NCBI RefSeq assembly: GCF_021401135.1
Contig: NZ_JACBFO010000004.1
Location: 62,001 to 126,000, forward strand
DNA from: Azonexus sp. R2A61
GTDB taxonomy: Bacteria; Pseudomonadota; Gammaproteobacteria; Burkholderiales; Rhodocyclaceae
Reading direction: 5' to 3'
DNA: 64,000 nt
Shown here: positions 45,148 through 55,976 of the stretch, one piece after another
Numbering within the stretch: position 1 is the stretch's first letter
How the letters are laid out: the number at the start of each line of letters is the position of its first letter
Program-made: the position numbers and the translations under genes
The notes under the pieces: generated by a model
What the model was told of the DNA's origin: nothing
Seen by the model: only the letters and a program-made list of their open reading frames with translations
Databases searched by the model: none

Positions 45148-46898
45148 TGGTCGTCCGCCGCCGTCCGCAGCGCGGACACCGCTATACCGAAAGCCCGGTC
45201 CTGCAGTTGGCGCTGCAAGGCTGGCGTTCGCGCATGGTCGGGCTGTTGTTGATGGGGGCCTTCCTGCTGCTCTTGTCGCGGGCTTTCTATCTGCAGGTGA
45301 TCAACAATGATTTCCTGCAGGAAAAAGGCGATTCCCGTTATTTGCGCGACATCGAGATTTCGGCCTCGCGCGGCAAGGTGACCGACCGCAACGGCGAAAT
45401 GCTGGCGGTGTCGACGCCGATGAAGTCGATCTGGGCGATCCCCGCCGACGCGCGGACGATGAACGTCGAGCAGAAGCGCCAGCTGGCCGACATGGTCGAC
45501 CTGAAGCCGCGCGAGCTGGATGGCCGTCTGGCCTCCGAAAAAAGCTTCGTGTTCATCAAGCGCCAGGTGCCGCCGCAAGTGGCTGATCGTATTGCCGGCC
45601 TGAAATTGCCGGGCGTGCATCAGGAAAAGGAGTACCGCCGCTACTATCCGGCCGGCGACATGACGGCCCATCTGGTCGGCTTTACCGGTGTGGATGACAA
45701 GGGGCTGGAGGGTGTCGAACTGGCCTTCCAACGCGAACTGCTGGGGCGCCCCGGTGCCCGCACGGTGATTCGCGATCGTCGCGGCAACATCGTCGAGGAT
45801 GTCGGTGCGACGCGGCCGCCGCAGGATGGGCGGGATATCGTGCTGGCCATCGACTCCAAGATCCAGTATCTGGCCTACAGCAACCTGAAGAACGCGGTGA
45901 TCGAAAACAAGGCCAAGGCCGGCGGCGCGATCGTCGTCGATACGCGCACTGGTGAAATTCTGGCGCTGGCCAACTGGCCGACCTACAACCCGAACAACCG
46001 TGACAAGCTGTCCGGCGAGCAGTTGCGCAATCGGGCCGTCACCGACACCTTCGAGCCGGGGTCGACGCTCAAGCCGTTTACGGTCGCGCTGGGTCTGGAG
46101 CGCGGCAAGGTTCGCTACGACTCGGTGATCGACTGCGCGCCCGGACGCATCACGATCGGCAAGGCGACGATCAACGATTCTCACCCGCACGGTGCGTTGA
46201 CCGTGGCTCAAGTCATTCAGAAATCCTCGAACGTCGGCACGACCAAGATCGCCTTGATGCTGCCGCCGCGCGAAATGTGGGAAATGTTCGACGCGCTGGG
46301 CTTTGGCCGGTCGCCGCAACTGGGCTTCCCCGGCGAGGTCGGCGGTCGTCTGCGGCCGTGGAAGAGCTGGAAGCCGATCGAACAGGCCACGATGTCCTAC
46401 GGTCACGGCATTTCGGTGAGCCTGATTCAGCTGGCCCGGGCCTATACCGCGCTGGCCCGCGGCGGCGACGTGATTCCGGTGTCGTTGCTGCGCGCCGATC
46501 AGCCGGTGGCGCATGGCACGCAGGTCTATTCGCCGCAGACCGCGCGGGAGATGCGCTCGATGCTGGAACTGGTCGTGCAGGCCGGCGGCACTGCACCGAA
46601 AGCCGCCGTGCCCGGCTATCGCATCGGCGGCAAGACCGGTACAGCGCACAAGCTGGAGGGCGGTACCTACGCCAACAAGTACGTCGCTTCCTTCGTCGGC
46701 GTCGCGCCGATGTCCGATCCGCGTCTGGTGGTCGCGGTGATGATCGACGAGCCGGGGGCCGGGCGTTACTACGGCGGCGACATCGCCGGGCCGGTGTTTT
46801 CGCAGGTCATGGCCGGTGCGCTGAGAACGCTGGGCGTCCCGCCGGATGCCTTGCCGATGCACGTGGCGGCGCTGCCGGAACAGGAGGGCAGGCTGTGA
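45147..46898 (+). CDS. ftsI: Septal peptidoglycan transpeptidase FtsI (PBP3)
   Basis: This 583-residue class B penicillin-binding protein cross-links septal murein. It has an N-terminal membrane anchor (MVGLLLMGAFLLLLSRAFYL), a pedestal domain starting SRGKVTDRNGEMLA, and a transpeptidase domain with STLKPF (catalytic Ser306), SSN and KTGTAHK. It partners with FtsW. The ATG shares a base with the ftsL stop. Confidence 0.97.
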   Translation: MVVRRRPQRGHRYTESPVLQLALQGWRSRMVGLLLMGAFLLLLSRAFYLQVINNDFLQEKGDSRYLRDIEISASRGKVTDRNGEMLAVSTPMKSIWAIPADARTMNVEQKRQLADMVDLKPRELDGRLASEKSFVFIKRQVPPQVADRIAGLKLPGVHQEKEYRRYYPAGDMTAHLVGFTGVDDKGLEGVELAFQRELLGRPGARTVIRDRRGNIVEDVGATRPPQDGRDIVLAIDSKIQYLAYSNLKNAVIENKAKAGGAIVVDTRTGEILALANWPTYNPNNRDKLSGEQLRNRAVTDTFEPGSTLKPFTVALGLERGKVRYDSVIDCAPGRITIGKATINDSHPHGALTVAQVIQKSSNVGTTKIALMLPPREMWEMFDALGFGRSPQLGFPGEVGGRLRPWKSWKPIEQATMSYGHGISVSLIQLARAYTALARGGDVIPVSLLRADQPVAHGTQVYSPQTAREMRSMLELVVQAGGTAPKAAVPGYRIGGKTGTAHKLEGGTYANKYVASFVGVAPMSDPRLVVAVMIDEPGAGRYYGGDIAGPVFSQVMAGALRTLGVPPDALPMHVAALPEQEGRL

Positions 46899-48361
46899 GC
46901 CCGCGCGAAATCCTCGATCATTTCTCGGCCCTCGGCATCGAACTCGCCGGCGTCGCCGACGATAGCCGTCAGGTCAGGCCGGGCGATCTGTTCCTGGCCT
47001 ACCCGGGCGATCTGGCGGATGGGCGCCAATATATCGCCGATGCGCTGGCGCGGGGGGCGATGGCGGTCATCTGGCAACCGGGCGGCGATTTTGCCTGGAA
47101 TCCGGCGTGGACCGTGGCCCAGTTGGCGGCCCCCGATCTGCGCGCGCTGGCCGGTCCGTTGGCCAACGTGGTTTATGGTCATCCGAGCGAAGGGCTGTCG
47201 CTGATTGCGATTACCGGCACCAACGGCAAGACCACGGTCAGTCAGTGCATCGCCCAGGCATATCCCAAGCCTTGTGCGGCGATCGGTACGCTGGGTGCCG
47301 GCTTTCCCGGCCGGTTGAAGGAAACCGGCTTCACGACGCCGGAAGCCACCGTGCTGATGCGCTATCTGGCCGAATTCCGCGCCGCGGAGGCTGCCGCTTG
47401 CGCCCTCGAAGCGTCTTCGATCGGCATCGAGGAAGGGCGCATGAACGGTGTCAGGGTCGACGTCGCCGTATTCACCAATTTCACCCGCGATCATCTCGAT
47501 TATCACGGTTCGATGGAAGCTTACGCGGCGGCCAAGGAAAAACTGTTCCACTGGCCGCGCCTGCGCACGGCGGTGATCAATCTCGACGATCCATTCGGCG
47601 TGCACCTGCTGCGCGAAACCGAGGCCTTGCGAGTGCTGGGCTACGCAATCGGCGAGGCACGCCGCGATTTCCCCGCGCTGGTGCGCGCCGAAAAACTCGA
47701 GAGCACGCCTTTCGGCCAGCGTTTCGAACTGGTGCTGCCGAACGGGCGTGCCTGGGTCGATACCATGCTGGTCGGCCGCTACAACGTTTCCAACCTGCTG
47801 GCGACGGCGGCCGTGCTGCACGACATCGGCCTGATGCCGAGCGAAATCGCTCGCCGGCTGTCGGAATTGACGCCGCCGCCGGGGCGCATGGAGCGCCTGG
47901 GCGGTGTCGGCGAGCCGCTGGTCATGATCGATTACGCGCACACGCCGGATGCGCTGGAAAACGCCTTGCAGGCCCTGCGCCCGGTGGCCGAGGTGCGCGG
48001 TGGCCGGTTGCAGGTGCTGTTCGGTTGCGGTGGCGATCGCGACAAGGGCAAACGGCCGCAGATGGGCGAAGTGGCGGTGCGCCTGGCCGACCGGGTGCTG
48101 GTGACCAGCGATAACCCGCGCAGCGAATTGCCGCAGGCGATCATCGACGACATTCTGGCCGGTGCCGCCGGCGCCGAGGTCGAAATCGACCGTGCGGCGG
48201 CGATCCGCCAGCTGCTTGCCAGGGCGGACGCGGCCGATGTCCTGTTGCTGGCCGGCAAGGGGCATGAACCCTATCAGGAGATTGGCGGTGTGCGTCATCC
48301 GTTTTCCGACCTCGAACAGGCGAGTGCCGCCCTGCTTGCCCGCCATGCGGAGGCTGCCTGA
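46895..48361 (+). CDS. murE: UDP-MurNAc-tripeptide synthetase MurE
   Basis: MurE adds the third residue to the peptidoglycan stem peptide. The 488-residue protein has the ATP loop ITGTNGKTT, the TNFTRDHLDYHG segment with the carbamylated-lysine region after it, and the DNPR motif (VTSDNPRSE), which indicates meso-diaminopimelate as substrate. It begins at a GTG overlapping the ftsI stop (GTGA). Confidence 0.97.
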   Translation: MSPREILDHFSALGIELAGVADDSRQVRPGDLFLAYPGDLADGRQYIADALARGAMAVIWQPGGDFAWNPAWTVAQLAAPDLRALAGPLANVVYGHPSEGLSLIAITGTNGKTTVSQCIAQAYPKPCAAIGTLGAGFPGRLKETGFTTPEATVLMRYLAEFRAAEAAACALEASSIGIEEGRMNGVRVDVAVFTNFTRDHLDYHGSMEAYAAAKEKLFHWPRLRTAVINLDDPFGVHLLRETEALRVLGYAIGEARRDFPALVRAEKLESTPFGQRFELVLPNGRAWVDTMLVGRYNVSNLLATAAVLHDIGLMPSEIARRLSELTPPPGRMERLGGVGEPLVMIDYAHTPDALENALQALRPVAEVRGGRLQVLFGCGGDRDKGKRPQMGEVAVRLADRVLVTSDNPRSELPQAIIDDILAGAAGAEVEIDRAAAIRQLLARADAADVLLLAGKGHEPYQEIGGVRHPFSDLEQASAALLARHAEAA

Positions 48362-49734
48362 TGCGTGAATCCCTGAACTGGATCAATGCCGCTGTCGGCG
48401 GCCGCCTGATCGGCGCGGACTGCCCGATAGACGGGCTGTCTACCGATACGCGGGCGATCGTTGCTGGCGGCTTGTTCATCGCACTGCACGGCGAACGTTT
48501 CGATGCCCACGCCTTCCTCGATCAGGCCGTGGCCGGCGGCGCGGCAGCCTTGCTGGTCAGCGACGAAAGCCGCCTGCCGGCCGGCGTGCCGGCCATCGTC
48601 GTGGACGACACGCGACTGGCGCTCGGTCGGCTGGCCGCCGCCTGGCGCGCCCGGTTTGCGTTGCCGGTCATCGCGGTGACCGGTTCGAACGGCAAGACCA
48701 CCACCAAGGAAATGATCGCTGCCGTGCTCAAGGCTGCCTACGGCGATGCGGTGCTGGCGACGCGCGGCAACCTGAACAACGACATCGGCCTGCCGCTGAC
48801 CCTGCTCGGACTGGATGAAACGCACCGCGCGGCGGTGATCGAGATGGGCATGAACCATCCCGGCGAGATCGACTACCTGACGCGCATCGGTGCGCCGACC
48901 GTGGCGCTGGTCACCAACGCGCAGCGCGCCCACCTCGAAGGCATGGGCGATCTTGACGAAGTGGCGCGGGAAAAGGGCGCGATCTACCACGGCCTGTCGG
49001 CCGACGGCGTGGCGGTGATCAATGCCGATGACGCCTACGCCGGATTCTGGCGCGCACTGGTCGGCGAACGGCCGGTCCGCAGCTTCGGCATCGATCAGCC
49101 GGCCGATGTGCGCGGTCTCGTCCATCAGCACGGCCTGGAGATCAGGCTCGCCATCGCGGCGGCAGAGGGCGATTGCGAAATCGCCTTGCAGATTCCCGGC
49201 CGCCACAATGCGCGCAACGCCCTGGCGGCGGCCAGCGCCTGCCTGGCTGCCGGCATTCCGCTGGCAGCCGTGGCCGATGGCCTGAGTGCTTTCGCCGGCG
49301 TCAAGGGGCGCCTGCAGCGCCGGCCGGGCAAACGCGGCGCCGAAATTCTGGACGATACCTACAACGCCAATCCGGATTCGGTGCGCGCCGGCATCGACGT
49401 GCTCGCCTCGACCATCGGCCGCAAACTGCTGGTTCTCGGCGACATGGGCGAGATCGGCGAAGCCAGCGGCCAATATCACGACGAGATCGGCGGTTACGCC
49501 AAGAGTCAGGGCGTTGACCGCCTGTTCGCGCTCGGCGAATCGGTGAAGGCGGCGGTACGCAATTTCGGTGAGGGTGCCCTGCATTTCACCGGCGTCGAGG
49601 CGCTGATTGCTGCGGTCGACAAGGAACTTGGTGCGGAAACCACCGTGCTGGTGAAAGGTTCGCGCTTCATGAAAATGGAAAGAGTGGCCGACGCCCTGGT
49701 GGCGGATGCGCTCGTCGACGGAGGCAAGCACTGA
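48361..49734 (+). CDS. murF: UDP-MurNAc-tripeptide:D-Ala-D-Ala ligase MurF
   Basis: MurF attaches D-Ala-D-Ala to complete the UDP-MurNAc-pentapeptide. The 457-residue protein has the ATP loop [13 protein letters not shown], the [14 protein letters not shown] segment and the C-terminal [12 protein letters not shown] motif, all typical of MurF. Start and stop overlap the neighbouring genes by one base. Confidence 0.97.
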   Translation: MRESLNWINAAVGGRLIGADCPIDGLSTDTRAIVAGGLFIALHGERFDAHAFLDQAVAGGAAALLVSDESRLPAGVPAIVVDDTRLALGRLAAAWRARFALPVIAVTGSNGKTTTKEMIAAVLKAAYGDAVLATRGNLNNDIGLPLTLLGLDETHRAAVIEMGMNHPGEIDYLTRIGAPTVALVTNAQRAHLEGMGDLDEVAREKGAIYHGLSADGVAVINADDAYAGFWRALVGERPVRSFGIDQPADVRGLVHQHGLEIRLAIAAAEGDCEIALQIPGRHNARNALAAASACLAAGIPLAAVADGLSAFAGVKGRLQRRPGKRGAEILDDTYNANPDSVRAGIDVLASTIGRKLLVLGDMGEIGEASGQYHDEIGGYAKSQGVDRLFALGESVKAAVRNFGEGALHFTGVEALIAAVDKELGAETTVLVKGSRFMKMERVADALVADALVDGGKH

Positions 49735-50837
49735 TGCTGCTCGAACTGGCGCAATGGCTCGCACAGGATGTGCGTTTCTTCAATGTCTTCAACTACATCA
49801 CGCTGCGCACCGTGCTGGCGGCGATGACCGCGCTGCTCATTTCCTTCGCCGCCGGCCCGCGCGTGATCCGCTGGCTGGCGGCCAAGAAGATCGGCCAGGC
49901 GGTGCGTACCGACGGGCCGCAGACGCACCTGGTCAAATCGGGCACGCCGACCATGGGCGGCGTGCTGATCCTGATCGCGATCGGCATCACGACGCTGCTG
50001 TGGGGCGATTTGTCCAACAAATACGTGTGGACCGTGCTCGTCGTCACGCTCGGCTTCGGCATCATCGGCTGGTACGACGACTGGAAGAAGGTCGTCTATC
50101 GCGATCCGAACGGGCTGGCCAGCCGCTGGAAATTCTTCTGGCAGTCGGTGCTCGGCGCCGGCGCCGCACTGTTTTTGGCCTTCTCGGCGACGTCGACCGC
50201 ACAAACCGAGCTGATCGTGCCCTTCTTCAAGAGCGTCGCCTATCCGCTGGGCATCATCGGTTTCATCGTGCTGACCTATTTCGTCATCGTCGGCACCAGC
50301 AACGCGGTGAACCTGACCGACGGCCTCGACGGCCTGGCGATCATGCCGACGGTGATGATCGCCTCGGCCTTCGCCATCTTTGCCTACGTCACCGGCAACG
50401 CGGTGTATGCCAAGTACCTGCTGATTCCCTATGTGCCGGGGGCCGGCGAGTTGTGCATCCTGCTCGGGGCGATTGCCGGCGCCGGGCTCGGCTTCCTGTG
50501 GTTCAACGCCTACCCGGCCGAAGTCTTCATGGGCGACGTCGGCGCGCTGGCGCTCGGTGCCGCGCTCGGCACGGTCGCCGTGATCGTCCGCCAGGAAATC
50601 GTGCTGCTGGTGATGGGCGGCGTGTTCGTCGTCGAGACCCTGTCGGTGATGCTGCAGGTGTCGTGGTTCAAATACACCAAGAAGAAATACGGCGAGGGTC
50701 GGCGCATCCTGCGCATGGCGCCGCTGCACCACCATTTCGAGCAGACCGGCTGGAAGGAAACGCAGGTCGTCGTCCGTTTCTGGATCATCACCATCATGTT
50801 GGTGCTGATCGGTTTGTCCTCTTTGAAACTGCGCTGA
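49734..50837 (+). CDS. mraY: Phospho-MurNAc-pentapeptide translocase MraY
   Basis: MraY transfers phospho-MurNAc-pentapeptide to undecaprenyl phosphate, forming lipid I. The 367-residue, roughly ten-helix membrane protein shows [24 protein letters not shown] (metal-binding Asp pair), [10 protein letters not shown] and the MAPLHHHFE motif. One base separates it from murD. Confidence 0.98.
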   Translation: MLLELAQWLAQDVRFFNVFNYITLRTVLAAMTALLISFAAGPRVIRWLAAKKIGQAVRTDGPQTHLVKSGTPTMGGVLILIAIGITTLLWGDLSNKYVWTVLVVTLGFGIIGWYDDWKKVVYRDPNGLASRWKFFWQSVLGAGAALFLAFSATSTAQTELIVPFFKSVAYPLGIIGFIVLTYFVIVGTSNAVNLTDGLDGLAIMPTVMIASAFAIFAYVTGNAVYAKYLLIPYVPGAGELCILLGAIAGAGLGFLWFNAYPAEVFMGDVGALALGAALGTVAVIVRQEIVLLVMGGVFVVETLSVMLQVSWFKYTKKKYGEGRRILRMAPLHHHFEQTGWKETQVVVRFWIITIMLVLIGLSSLKLR

Positions 50838-50838
50838 C

Positions 50839-52191
50839 ATGGATCTCAAGGGCAGACGCGTTCTGGTGATCGGACTCGGTGAGTCCGGGCTGGCGATGGC
50901 CAAGTGGCTGCATCGCCAGCAGGCCGTCGTGCGCGTTGCCGATTCGCGCGAGACGCCACCGAACGTCGAGGCCTTGCGTGCCGTCGCGCCGGCTGCCGAG
51001 CTGCTGACCGGCGAGTTCTCGTCGGCGACGTTTGCCGGTATCGAGCTCATCGCGCTGTCGCCGGGCGTGCCGAAGGCGACGCCGGCGATTGCTGCGGTCG
51101 ACCTGCCGCTGATCTCCGAAATCGAGCTGTTTGCCGCCGGCGTGCGCGAGCAGGTGCCGGCGTCGCGCATCGTCGCCATTACCGGCAGCAACGGCAAGAC
51201 GACGACCACGGCGTTGACCGCTCATCTGCTGAACGGCGCCGGCGTGCCGGCGATTGCCTGCGGCAACATTTCGCCGTCGGCCCTCGATGCGCTGATGGAC
51301 GCGCAGGATGGCGGGACGCTGCCCACGGTCTGGGTGCTCGAACTGTCGAGTTTCCAGCTGGAAACGACGCACCGCCTGAATGCGGCGGCGGCCACTGTAC
51401 TCAATGTCTCCGAGGATCATCTGGATCGTTACGACGGCAGCCTGGCCAACTATGCCGCCGCCAAGTCGCGCGTCTTCCAGGGCAAGGGCGCGATGATCCT
51501 CAACCGCGACGACGACTGGTCGATGAGCAACGGCCTGTGTGGCCGCAAGATCGTCACCTTCGGCCTCAACCCGGCGCCGCGTGCGGTCGACTACGGTTTT
51601 GACGGAAAAACCATCGTGCGCGGCAAGACCCCGCTGCTGGCGGTCGATACGCTGAAATTGTCCGGCCTGCACAACGCCGCCAACGCGATGGCCGCACTGG
51701 CCTTGTGCGAAGCCGTCGGCGTCGCGCCGGAACGTGTGCTTGGCGCCCTGCAGTCCTTCGCCGGCCTGCCGCACCGGGTCGAAACCGTGGCCGAGATCGG
51801 TGGCGTGACCTACGTCGACGATTCCAAGGGCACCAATGTCGGCGCCACGCTGGCCGCCATCGAAGGCATGGGGCGCAAGATCGCCATCGTGCTCGGCGGT
51901 GACGGCAAGGGCCAGGATTTCTCGCCGCTGAAACCGGCTTTGAAGAAACACGGTCGGGCGGTGGCGCTGATCGGCCGTGACGCCGATGCCATCGCCGCGG
52001 CGATTGCCGGCTGCGGTGTCGATAGCGAGCGCTTCGCCGACATGGCGGCGGCTGTCCGCTGGCTGGCCGGCAAGGCGAAAAAGGGCGATTGCGTGCTGCT
52101 GTCGCCGGCCTGCGCATCGCTCGACATGTATCGCAATTACGCGCATCGGGCCCAGGCTTTCGTCGACGCGGTGAAAGGACTGGCGCCATGA
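50839..52191 (+). CDS. murD: UDP-MurNAc-L-Ala:D-Glu ligase MurD
   Basis: MurD adds D-glutamate in the cytoplasmic phase of peptidoglycan synthesis. The 450-residue protein has an N-terminal Rossmann domain ([17 protein letters not shown]), the ATP loop [23 protein letters not shown] and YVDDSKGTN. Its stop overlaps the ftsW start. Confidence 0.97.
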   Translation: MDLKGRRVLVIGLGESGLAMAKWLHRQQAVVRVADSRETPPNVEALRAVAPAAELLTGEFSSATFAGIELIALSPGVPKATPAIAAVDLPLISEIELFAAGVREQVPASRIVAITGSNGKTTTTALTAHLLNGAGVPAIACGNISPSALDALMDAQDGGTLPTVWVLELSSFQLETTHRLNAAAATVLNVSEDHLDRYDGSLANYAAAKSRVFQGKGAMILNRDDDWSMSNGLCGRKIVTFGLNPAPRAVDYGFDGKTIVRGKTPLLAVDTLKLSGLHNAANAMAALALCEAVGVAPERVLGALQSFAGLPHRVETVAEIGGVTYVDDSKGTNVGATLAAIEGMGRKIAIVLGGDGKGQDFSPLKPALKKHGRAVALIGRDADAIAAAIAGCGVDSERFADMAAAVRWLAGKAKKGDCVLLSPACASLDMYRNYAHRAQAFVDAVKGLAP

Positions 52192-53351
52192 TGCTGTCCA
52201 GCCTCGATCTGCCGCGCCGGCAGACCTCCGAAATCGACTACGCACTGCTCTGGTCGGCCCTGATCCTGCTGCTCGGCGGCATGGTGATGGTCTACTCGGC
52301 GTCGATCGCGATTGCCGAAGGCGGCCGGTTCACCAACTACCAGCCGGCCTACTACCTGATCCGTCACGGCGTTTTCCTGTGCATCGGCCTGGTTGCCGCC
52401 GCCGTCGCCTTCCAGATGCCGCTCAAGCTGTGGCAGAAATACGCCCCGTATCTGTTCATGATCGGTGTCGTGCTGCTGGCCGTCGTGTTGATCCCGGGCC
52501 TCGGGCGCGACGTGAACGGGGCCCGCCGCTGGCTGCCGCTGGGCTTTGCCAACCTGCAGCCATCCGAGCTGATGAAATTGTTCGCCGTGCTCTACGCGGC
52601 CGACTACACGGTGCGCAAGATCAACGTGATGCACGACCTCAAGCAGGCTTTCCTGCCGATGTTCGGCGCAATGGCGCTGGTCGGCATCCTGCTGCTCAAG
52701 GAGCCGGACTTCGGCGCCTTCGTCGTGATCATCTCGATCGCCATGGGCATCCTCTTCCTCGGTGGCCTCAAGGCGCGGATGTTCGCGCTGCTGATCGTCG
52801 GCCTGCTGATCGCCTTCGCGATCATGATCATCGTCTCGCCGTACCGGCGCGACCGCATCTTCGGTTTCATGGATCCGTGGGCCGACGCCTTTGGTCGCGG
52901 CTATCAGCTGTCGCACTCGCTGATCGCCTTCGGGCGCGGCGAACTGTTCGGTGTCGGCCTCGGCGCCAGCGTCGAGAAGCTGTTCTACCTGCCGGAAGCG
53001 CACACCGATTTCCTGCTCGCCGTGATCGCCGAGGAATTGGGCTTCGTCGGCGTGTTGACCGTGATCCTGCTGTTTGCGTTACTCGTCCAGCGCGCCTTCG
53101 CCATCGGCCGCCAGAGCGTCCAGCTCGACCGCCTCTACCCGGCGCTGGTGGCGATGGGTATCGGCATCTGGCTGGGCGTGCAGTCCTTCATCAACATGGG
53201 CGTCAACGTCGGCCTGCTGCCGACCAAGGGACTGACCTTGCCGCTGATGAGCTTCGGCGGCTCGGGCATCCTCGCCAACTGCGTGGCGCTGGCCATTCTG
53301 CTGCGGGTGGACTGGGAAAACAGGCAACTCATGAGAGGTGGAAAACTATGA
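52188..53351 (+). CDS. ftsW: Peptidoglycan glycosyltransferase FtsW
   Basis: FtsW polymerises glycan strands at the septum together with FtsI. The 387-residue SEDS protein has about ten helices, [18 protein letters not shown], the catalytic-loop region, and [14 protein letters not shown] near the C-terminus. It begins at ATGATG overlapping the murD stop. The last residues RQLMRGGKL reappear as RRLLRGGKL at the end of the small frame that follows, with synonymous codons. Confidence 0.97.
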   Translation: MMLSSLDLPRRQTSEIDYALLWSALILLLGGMVMVYSASIAIAEGGRFTNYQPAYYLIRHGVFLCIGLVAAAVAFQMPLKLWQKYAPYLFMIGVVLLAVVLIPGLGRDVNGARRWLPLGFANLQPSELMKLFAVLYAADYTVRKINVMHDLKQAFLPMFGAMALVGILLLKEPDFGAFVVIISIAMGILFLGGLKARMFALLIVGLLIAFAIMIIVSPYRRDRIFGFMDPWADAFGRGYQLSHSLIAFGRGELFGVGLGASVEKLFYLPEAHTDFLLAVIAEELGFVGVLTVILLFALLVQRAFAIGRQSVQLDRLYPALVAMGIGIWLGVQSFINMGVNVGLLPTKGLTLPLMSFGGSGILANCVALAILLRVDWENRQLMRGGKL

Positions 53352-53533
53352 CCACGTTCGCGTTGCCTGTTTCGGCGAAGGCTAACGTGCGTAGCACGTT
53401 AAGGGCGGAGCCCGGCCGTAGCCAAAATCCGTGCTTGGCGATTTCGTCGAAGGCTAACCCGGCGCAGCCGGTGTTAAGCGCGCAGCGCGGCCGTAGACAA
53501 AACCGGCGCCTCCTGCGCGGAGGCAAGTTATGA
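53348..53533 (+). CDS. 61-codon frame made of two hairpin repeats, coupled to ftsW and murG
   Basis: Its ATG overlaps the ftsW stop (ATGA) and its stop overlaps the murG start (ATGA). The encoded peptide is basic (repeats of the form KAN..R.TL.AE.GRSQN) and has no recognised domain. The frame consists of two diverged copies of a repeat, then nine codons that copy the FtsW C-terminus. It may not make a useful protein; translation through it could instead keep murG coupled to ftsW. Confidence 0.5.
   Translation: MTTFALPVSAKANVRSTLRAEPGRSQNPCLAISSKANPAQPVLSAQRGRRQNRRLLRGGKL
53370..53508. repeat. Two tandem copies of a covarying hairpin repeat
   Basis: Copy 1 (53370-53434) and copy 2 (53442-53508) share TTTCGnCGAAGGCTAAC, TTAAG, GGCCGTAGnCAAAA. 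The stems differ but still pair: GTGC-GTA-GCAC against CCGGC-GCA-GCCGG, and GGGC-GGA-GCCC against GCGC-GCA-GCGC. Compensatory changes of this kind indicate selection on, or inheritance of, hairpin structure. Probably a dispersed REP-like element. Confidence 0.8.
53508..53524 (+). promoter_or_regulatory. Hairpin that hides the murG ribosome site
   Basis: GCCTCC (53508-53513), loop TGCGC, GGAGGC (53519-53524). The GGAGG ribosome site of murG lies entirely in the 3' arm, 6 bases before the ATG. A ribosome finishing the 61-codon frame would open it. Confidence 0.65.
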
Positions 53534-54588
53534 GCAAAACCATCATGATCATGGCCGGCGGTACCGGCGGCCACATTTTCCCGGCGCTCGCCGTCGCGCA
53601 CCGGATGCGCGATGCCGGCTGGCGCGTCGTCTGGCTCGGCAATCCGGAAGGGATGGAAGCGCGCCTGGTGCCGCAGCATGGCTTCGAGATGGTCTGGGTC
53701 AAATTCTCGGCCTTGCGCGGCAAGGGCTTGTTGCGCAAGCTGCTGTTGCCGGTCAATTTGTTGCGCGGTTTCTGGCAGGGTTGGCAGGCGATCCGTCAGG
53801 TTCGGCCAAACGTCGTGCTGGGCATGGGGGGGTATATCACCTTTCCGGGCGGCATGATGGCGGCGCTGACCGGCGTTCCCCTGGTACTGCACGAACAGAA
53901 TTCCGTGGCCGGGCTGGCCAACAAGGTGCTGGCCGGAGTGGCCGACCGGATCGTCACGGGGTTCCCCAATGTATTCGCCAAAGGCGCATGGCTGGGCAAT
54001 CCGGTGCGTCCGGAAATTGCCGCGATCCAGCCGCCGGCCGAACGCATGGCTGACCGGAACGACGCATTGCGGGTACTGGTGATCGGCGGCAGCCTCGGGG
54101 CCCAGGCGCTCAACGAAACGGTGCCGCAAGGCATGTCGCGCCTGCCGGCCGACGTCTTGCCGCAGATCGTGCATCAGGCCGGTGAAAAGCATATCGAGGC
54201 GCTGCAGGCGGCCTACGCTGCGGTCGGCGTCCAGGCGCATTGCGTGCCGTTCATCGAGGACATGGCCGGTGCCTACGAATGGGCCGACCTGGTGATCTGC
54301 CGGGCCGGCGCGCTGACCATCGCCGAACTGGCGGCGGCGGGCGTGGCCAGCATCCTGGTGCCTTACCCGCATGCGGTGGACGATCATCAGTCCGCCAATG
54401 CCAGGTTCCTGGTCAGTGTCGGTGGCGCCTTCCTGTTGCCGCAAACCGAACTGACGGCGGACAGCATTGCGCTGATCCGCAACTATACCCGCGGTCAACT
54501 GCTGGAAATGGCCGAAAAGGCCCGCAGTCTGGCCAAGCCGGATGCGACGGCCGCAGTGGCCGATCTCTGCGCGGAAATTGCCAAATGA
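53530..54588 (+). CDS. murG: MurG, lipid II-forming N-acetylglucosaminyltransferase
   Basis: MurG converts lipid I to lipid II on the inner face of the membrane. The 352-residue protein starts [19 protein letters not shown], has [26 protein letters not shown] and the donor-binding [15 protein letters not shown]. The ATG overlaps the stop of the small repeat-derived frame, and its own stop overlaps the murC start. Confidence 0.97.
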   Translation: MSKTIMIMAGGTGGHIFPALAVAHRMRDAGWRVVWLGNPEGMEARLVPQHGFEMVWVKFSALRGKGLLRKLLLPVNLLRGFWQGWQAIRQVRPNVVLGMGGYITFPGGMMAALTGVPLVLHEQNSVAGLANKVLAGVADRIVTGFPNVFAKGAWLGNPVRPEIAAIQPPAERMADRNDALRVLVIGGSLGAQALNETVPQGMSRLPADVLPQIVHQAGEKHIEALQAAYAAVGVQAHCVPFIEDMAGAYEWADLVICRAGALTIAELAAAGVASILVPYPHAVDDHQSANARFLVSVGGAFLLPQTELTADSIALIRNYTRGQLLEMAEKARSLAKPDATAAVADLCAEIAK

Positions 54589-55976
54589 AACACAAGGTCA
54601 AACATATCCATTTCGTCGGGGTCGGCGGTTCCGGCATGAGCGGTATTGCCGAAGTGCTGGCTCACCTCGATTATTCGATCAGCGGTTCCGATCTGGCGGC
54701 CAGCGCGACCACCCGCCGCCTCGAAGGCGAGGGCGTGCGCGTGACCATCGGCCACGCCGCGGCCAACATCGCCTCCGCCGATGCCGTGGTCGTGTCGACG
54801 GCCGTCAAAGAAGACAATCCGGAAGTCGTCGCTGCCCGCGAGCGAAAAATTCCGGTCGTGCCGCGTGCGCAGATGCTCGCCGAGTTGATGCGCCTGCGCC
54901 GCGGCATCGCCATCGCCGGCACCCATGGCAAGACCACCACCACCAGCCTGATCACCAGCATACTGGCCGAAGGCGGCATCGACCCGACCTTCGTCATCGG
55001 CGGCCGGCTCAACGCCGCCGGTGCCAATGCCCGGCTGGGCAGCGGCGAGTTCATCGTCGCCGAAGCCGACGAATCGGACGCCTCCTTCCTGTTCCTGTCG
55101 CCGGTCATCTCGGTGGTCACCAACATCGATGCCGACCACATGGAAACCTACGGCCACGATTTCGAGCGGCTCAAGGGCGCCTTTGTCGATTTCCTCAATC
55201 GCTTGCCGTTTTACGGCGTTGCCGTGCTGTGTAACGAGGATCCGAACGTGCGGGCGATCATGCCGCGGGTCAACAAGCAGATCATCACTTACGGCCTGAC
55301 CCCGGATTGCAATTTTTACGCCGAGAACATCGTCGCCGATGCCGGTCAGATGCGTTTCGACTGTGTCCGGGTCAACGGCAGCACCTCGCGCCTGCCCATC
55401 GTGCTGAACACGCCGGGCCTGCATAACGTGCTCAACGCGCTGGCGGCGATTGCCGTGGCGACCGAGGTGCAGGTTGCCGATGCAGCCATCATCAAGGCGC
55501 TTGCCGAGTTCAAGGGCGTCGGTCGTCGCTTCCAGCGCTACGGCGAAGTTGCGCTACCGGCTGGCGGCAGTTTCACGCTGGTTGACGACTACGGTCATCA
55601 CCCGGTCGAAATGGCGGCGACACTGGCCGCGGCGCGCGGTGCCTTTCCCGGACGCCGGCTGCTGCTGGCCTTCCAGCCGCACCGTTACACGCGGACGCGT
55701 GACTGCTTCGAGGACTTCGTCAAGGTGCTGTCCACGGTCGACGCACTTTGCCTGGCAGAAATCTACGCCGCCGGCGAAGCGCCGATCGTCGCCGCCGACG
55801 GCCGTTCGCTGGCACGCGCGTTGCGCGTGGCCGGCAAGGTCGAGCCGGTGTTCGTCGAGGATGTCGCGGCGATGCCGCAAACGATTCTGGAGGTCGCCCG
55901 CGATGGCGACGTGGTTCTGACCATGGGCGCCGGTTCGATCGGTGCGGTGCCCGGCAAGCTGGTGGAAGGCAAATGA
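54585..55976 (+). CDS. murC: UDP-MurNAc:L-alanine ligase MurC
   Basis: MurC adds L-alanine, the first residue of the stem peptide. The 463-residue protein shows [18 protein letters not shown], the ATP loop [23 protein letters not shown] and [10 protein letters not shown]. Overlaps murG and ddlB by four bases each (ATGA). Confidence 0.97.
   Translation: MKHKVKHIHFVGVGGSGMSGIAEVLAHLDYSISGSDLAASATTRRLEGEGVRVTIGHAAANIASADAVVVSTAVKEDNPEVVAARERKIPVVPRAQMLAELMRLRRGIAIAGTHGKTTTTSLITSILAEGGIDPTFVIGGRLNAAGANARLGSGEFIVAEADESDASFLFLSPVISVVTNIDADHMETYGHDFERLKGAFVDFLNRLPFYGVAVLCNEDPNVRAIMPRVNKQIITYGLTPDCNFYAENIVADAGQMRFDCVRVNGSTSRLPIVLNTPGLHNVLNALAAIAVATEVQVADAAIIKALAEFKGVGRRFQRYGEVALPAGGSFTLVDDYGHHPVEMAATLAAARGAFPGRRLLLAFQPHRYTRTRDCFEDFVKVLSTVDALCLAEIYAAGEAPIVAADGRSLARALRVAGKVEPVFVEDVAAMPQTILEVARDGDVVLTMGAGSIGAVPGKLVEGK

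Noticed and set aside
44736..46862. A 708-codon frame antisense to ftsL-ftsI.
   Set aside because: The sense strand carries unmistakable ftsI motifs; the antisense product has no recognisable domain.
53352..53529. A CRISPR array or insertion sequence between ftsW and murG.
   Set aside because: There are only two diverged copies, no spacer pattern and no transposase; the structure fits a REP-like hairpin repeat.
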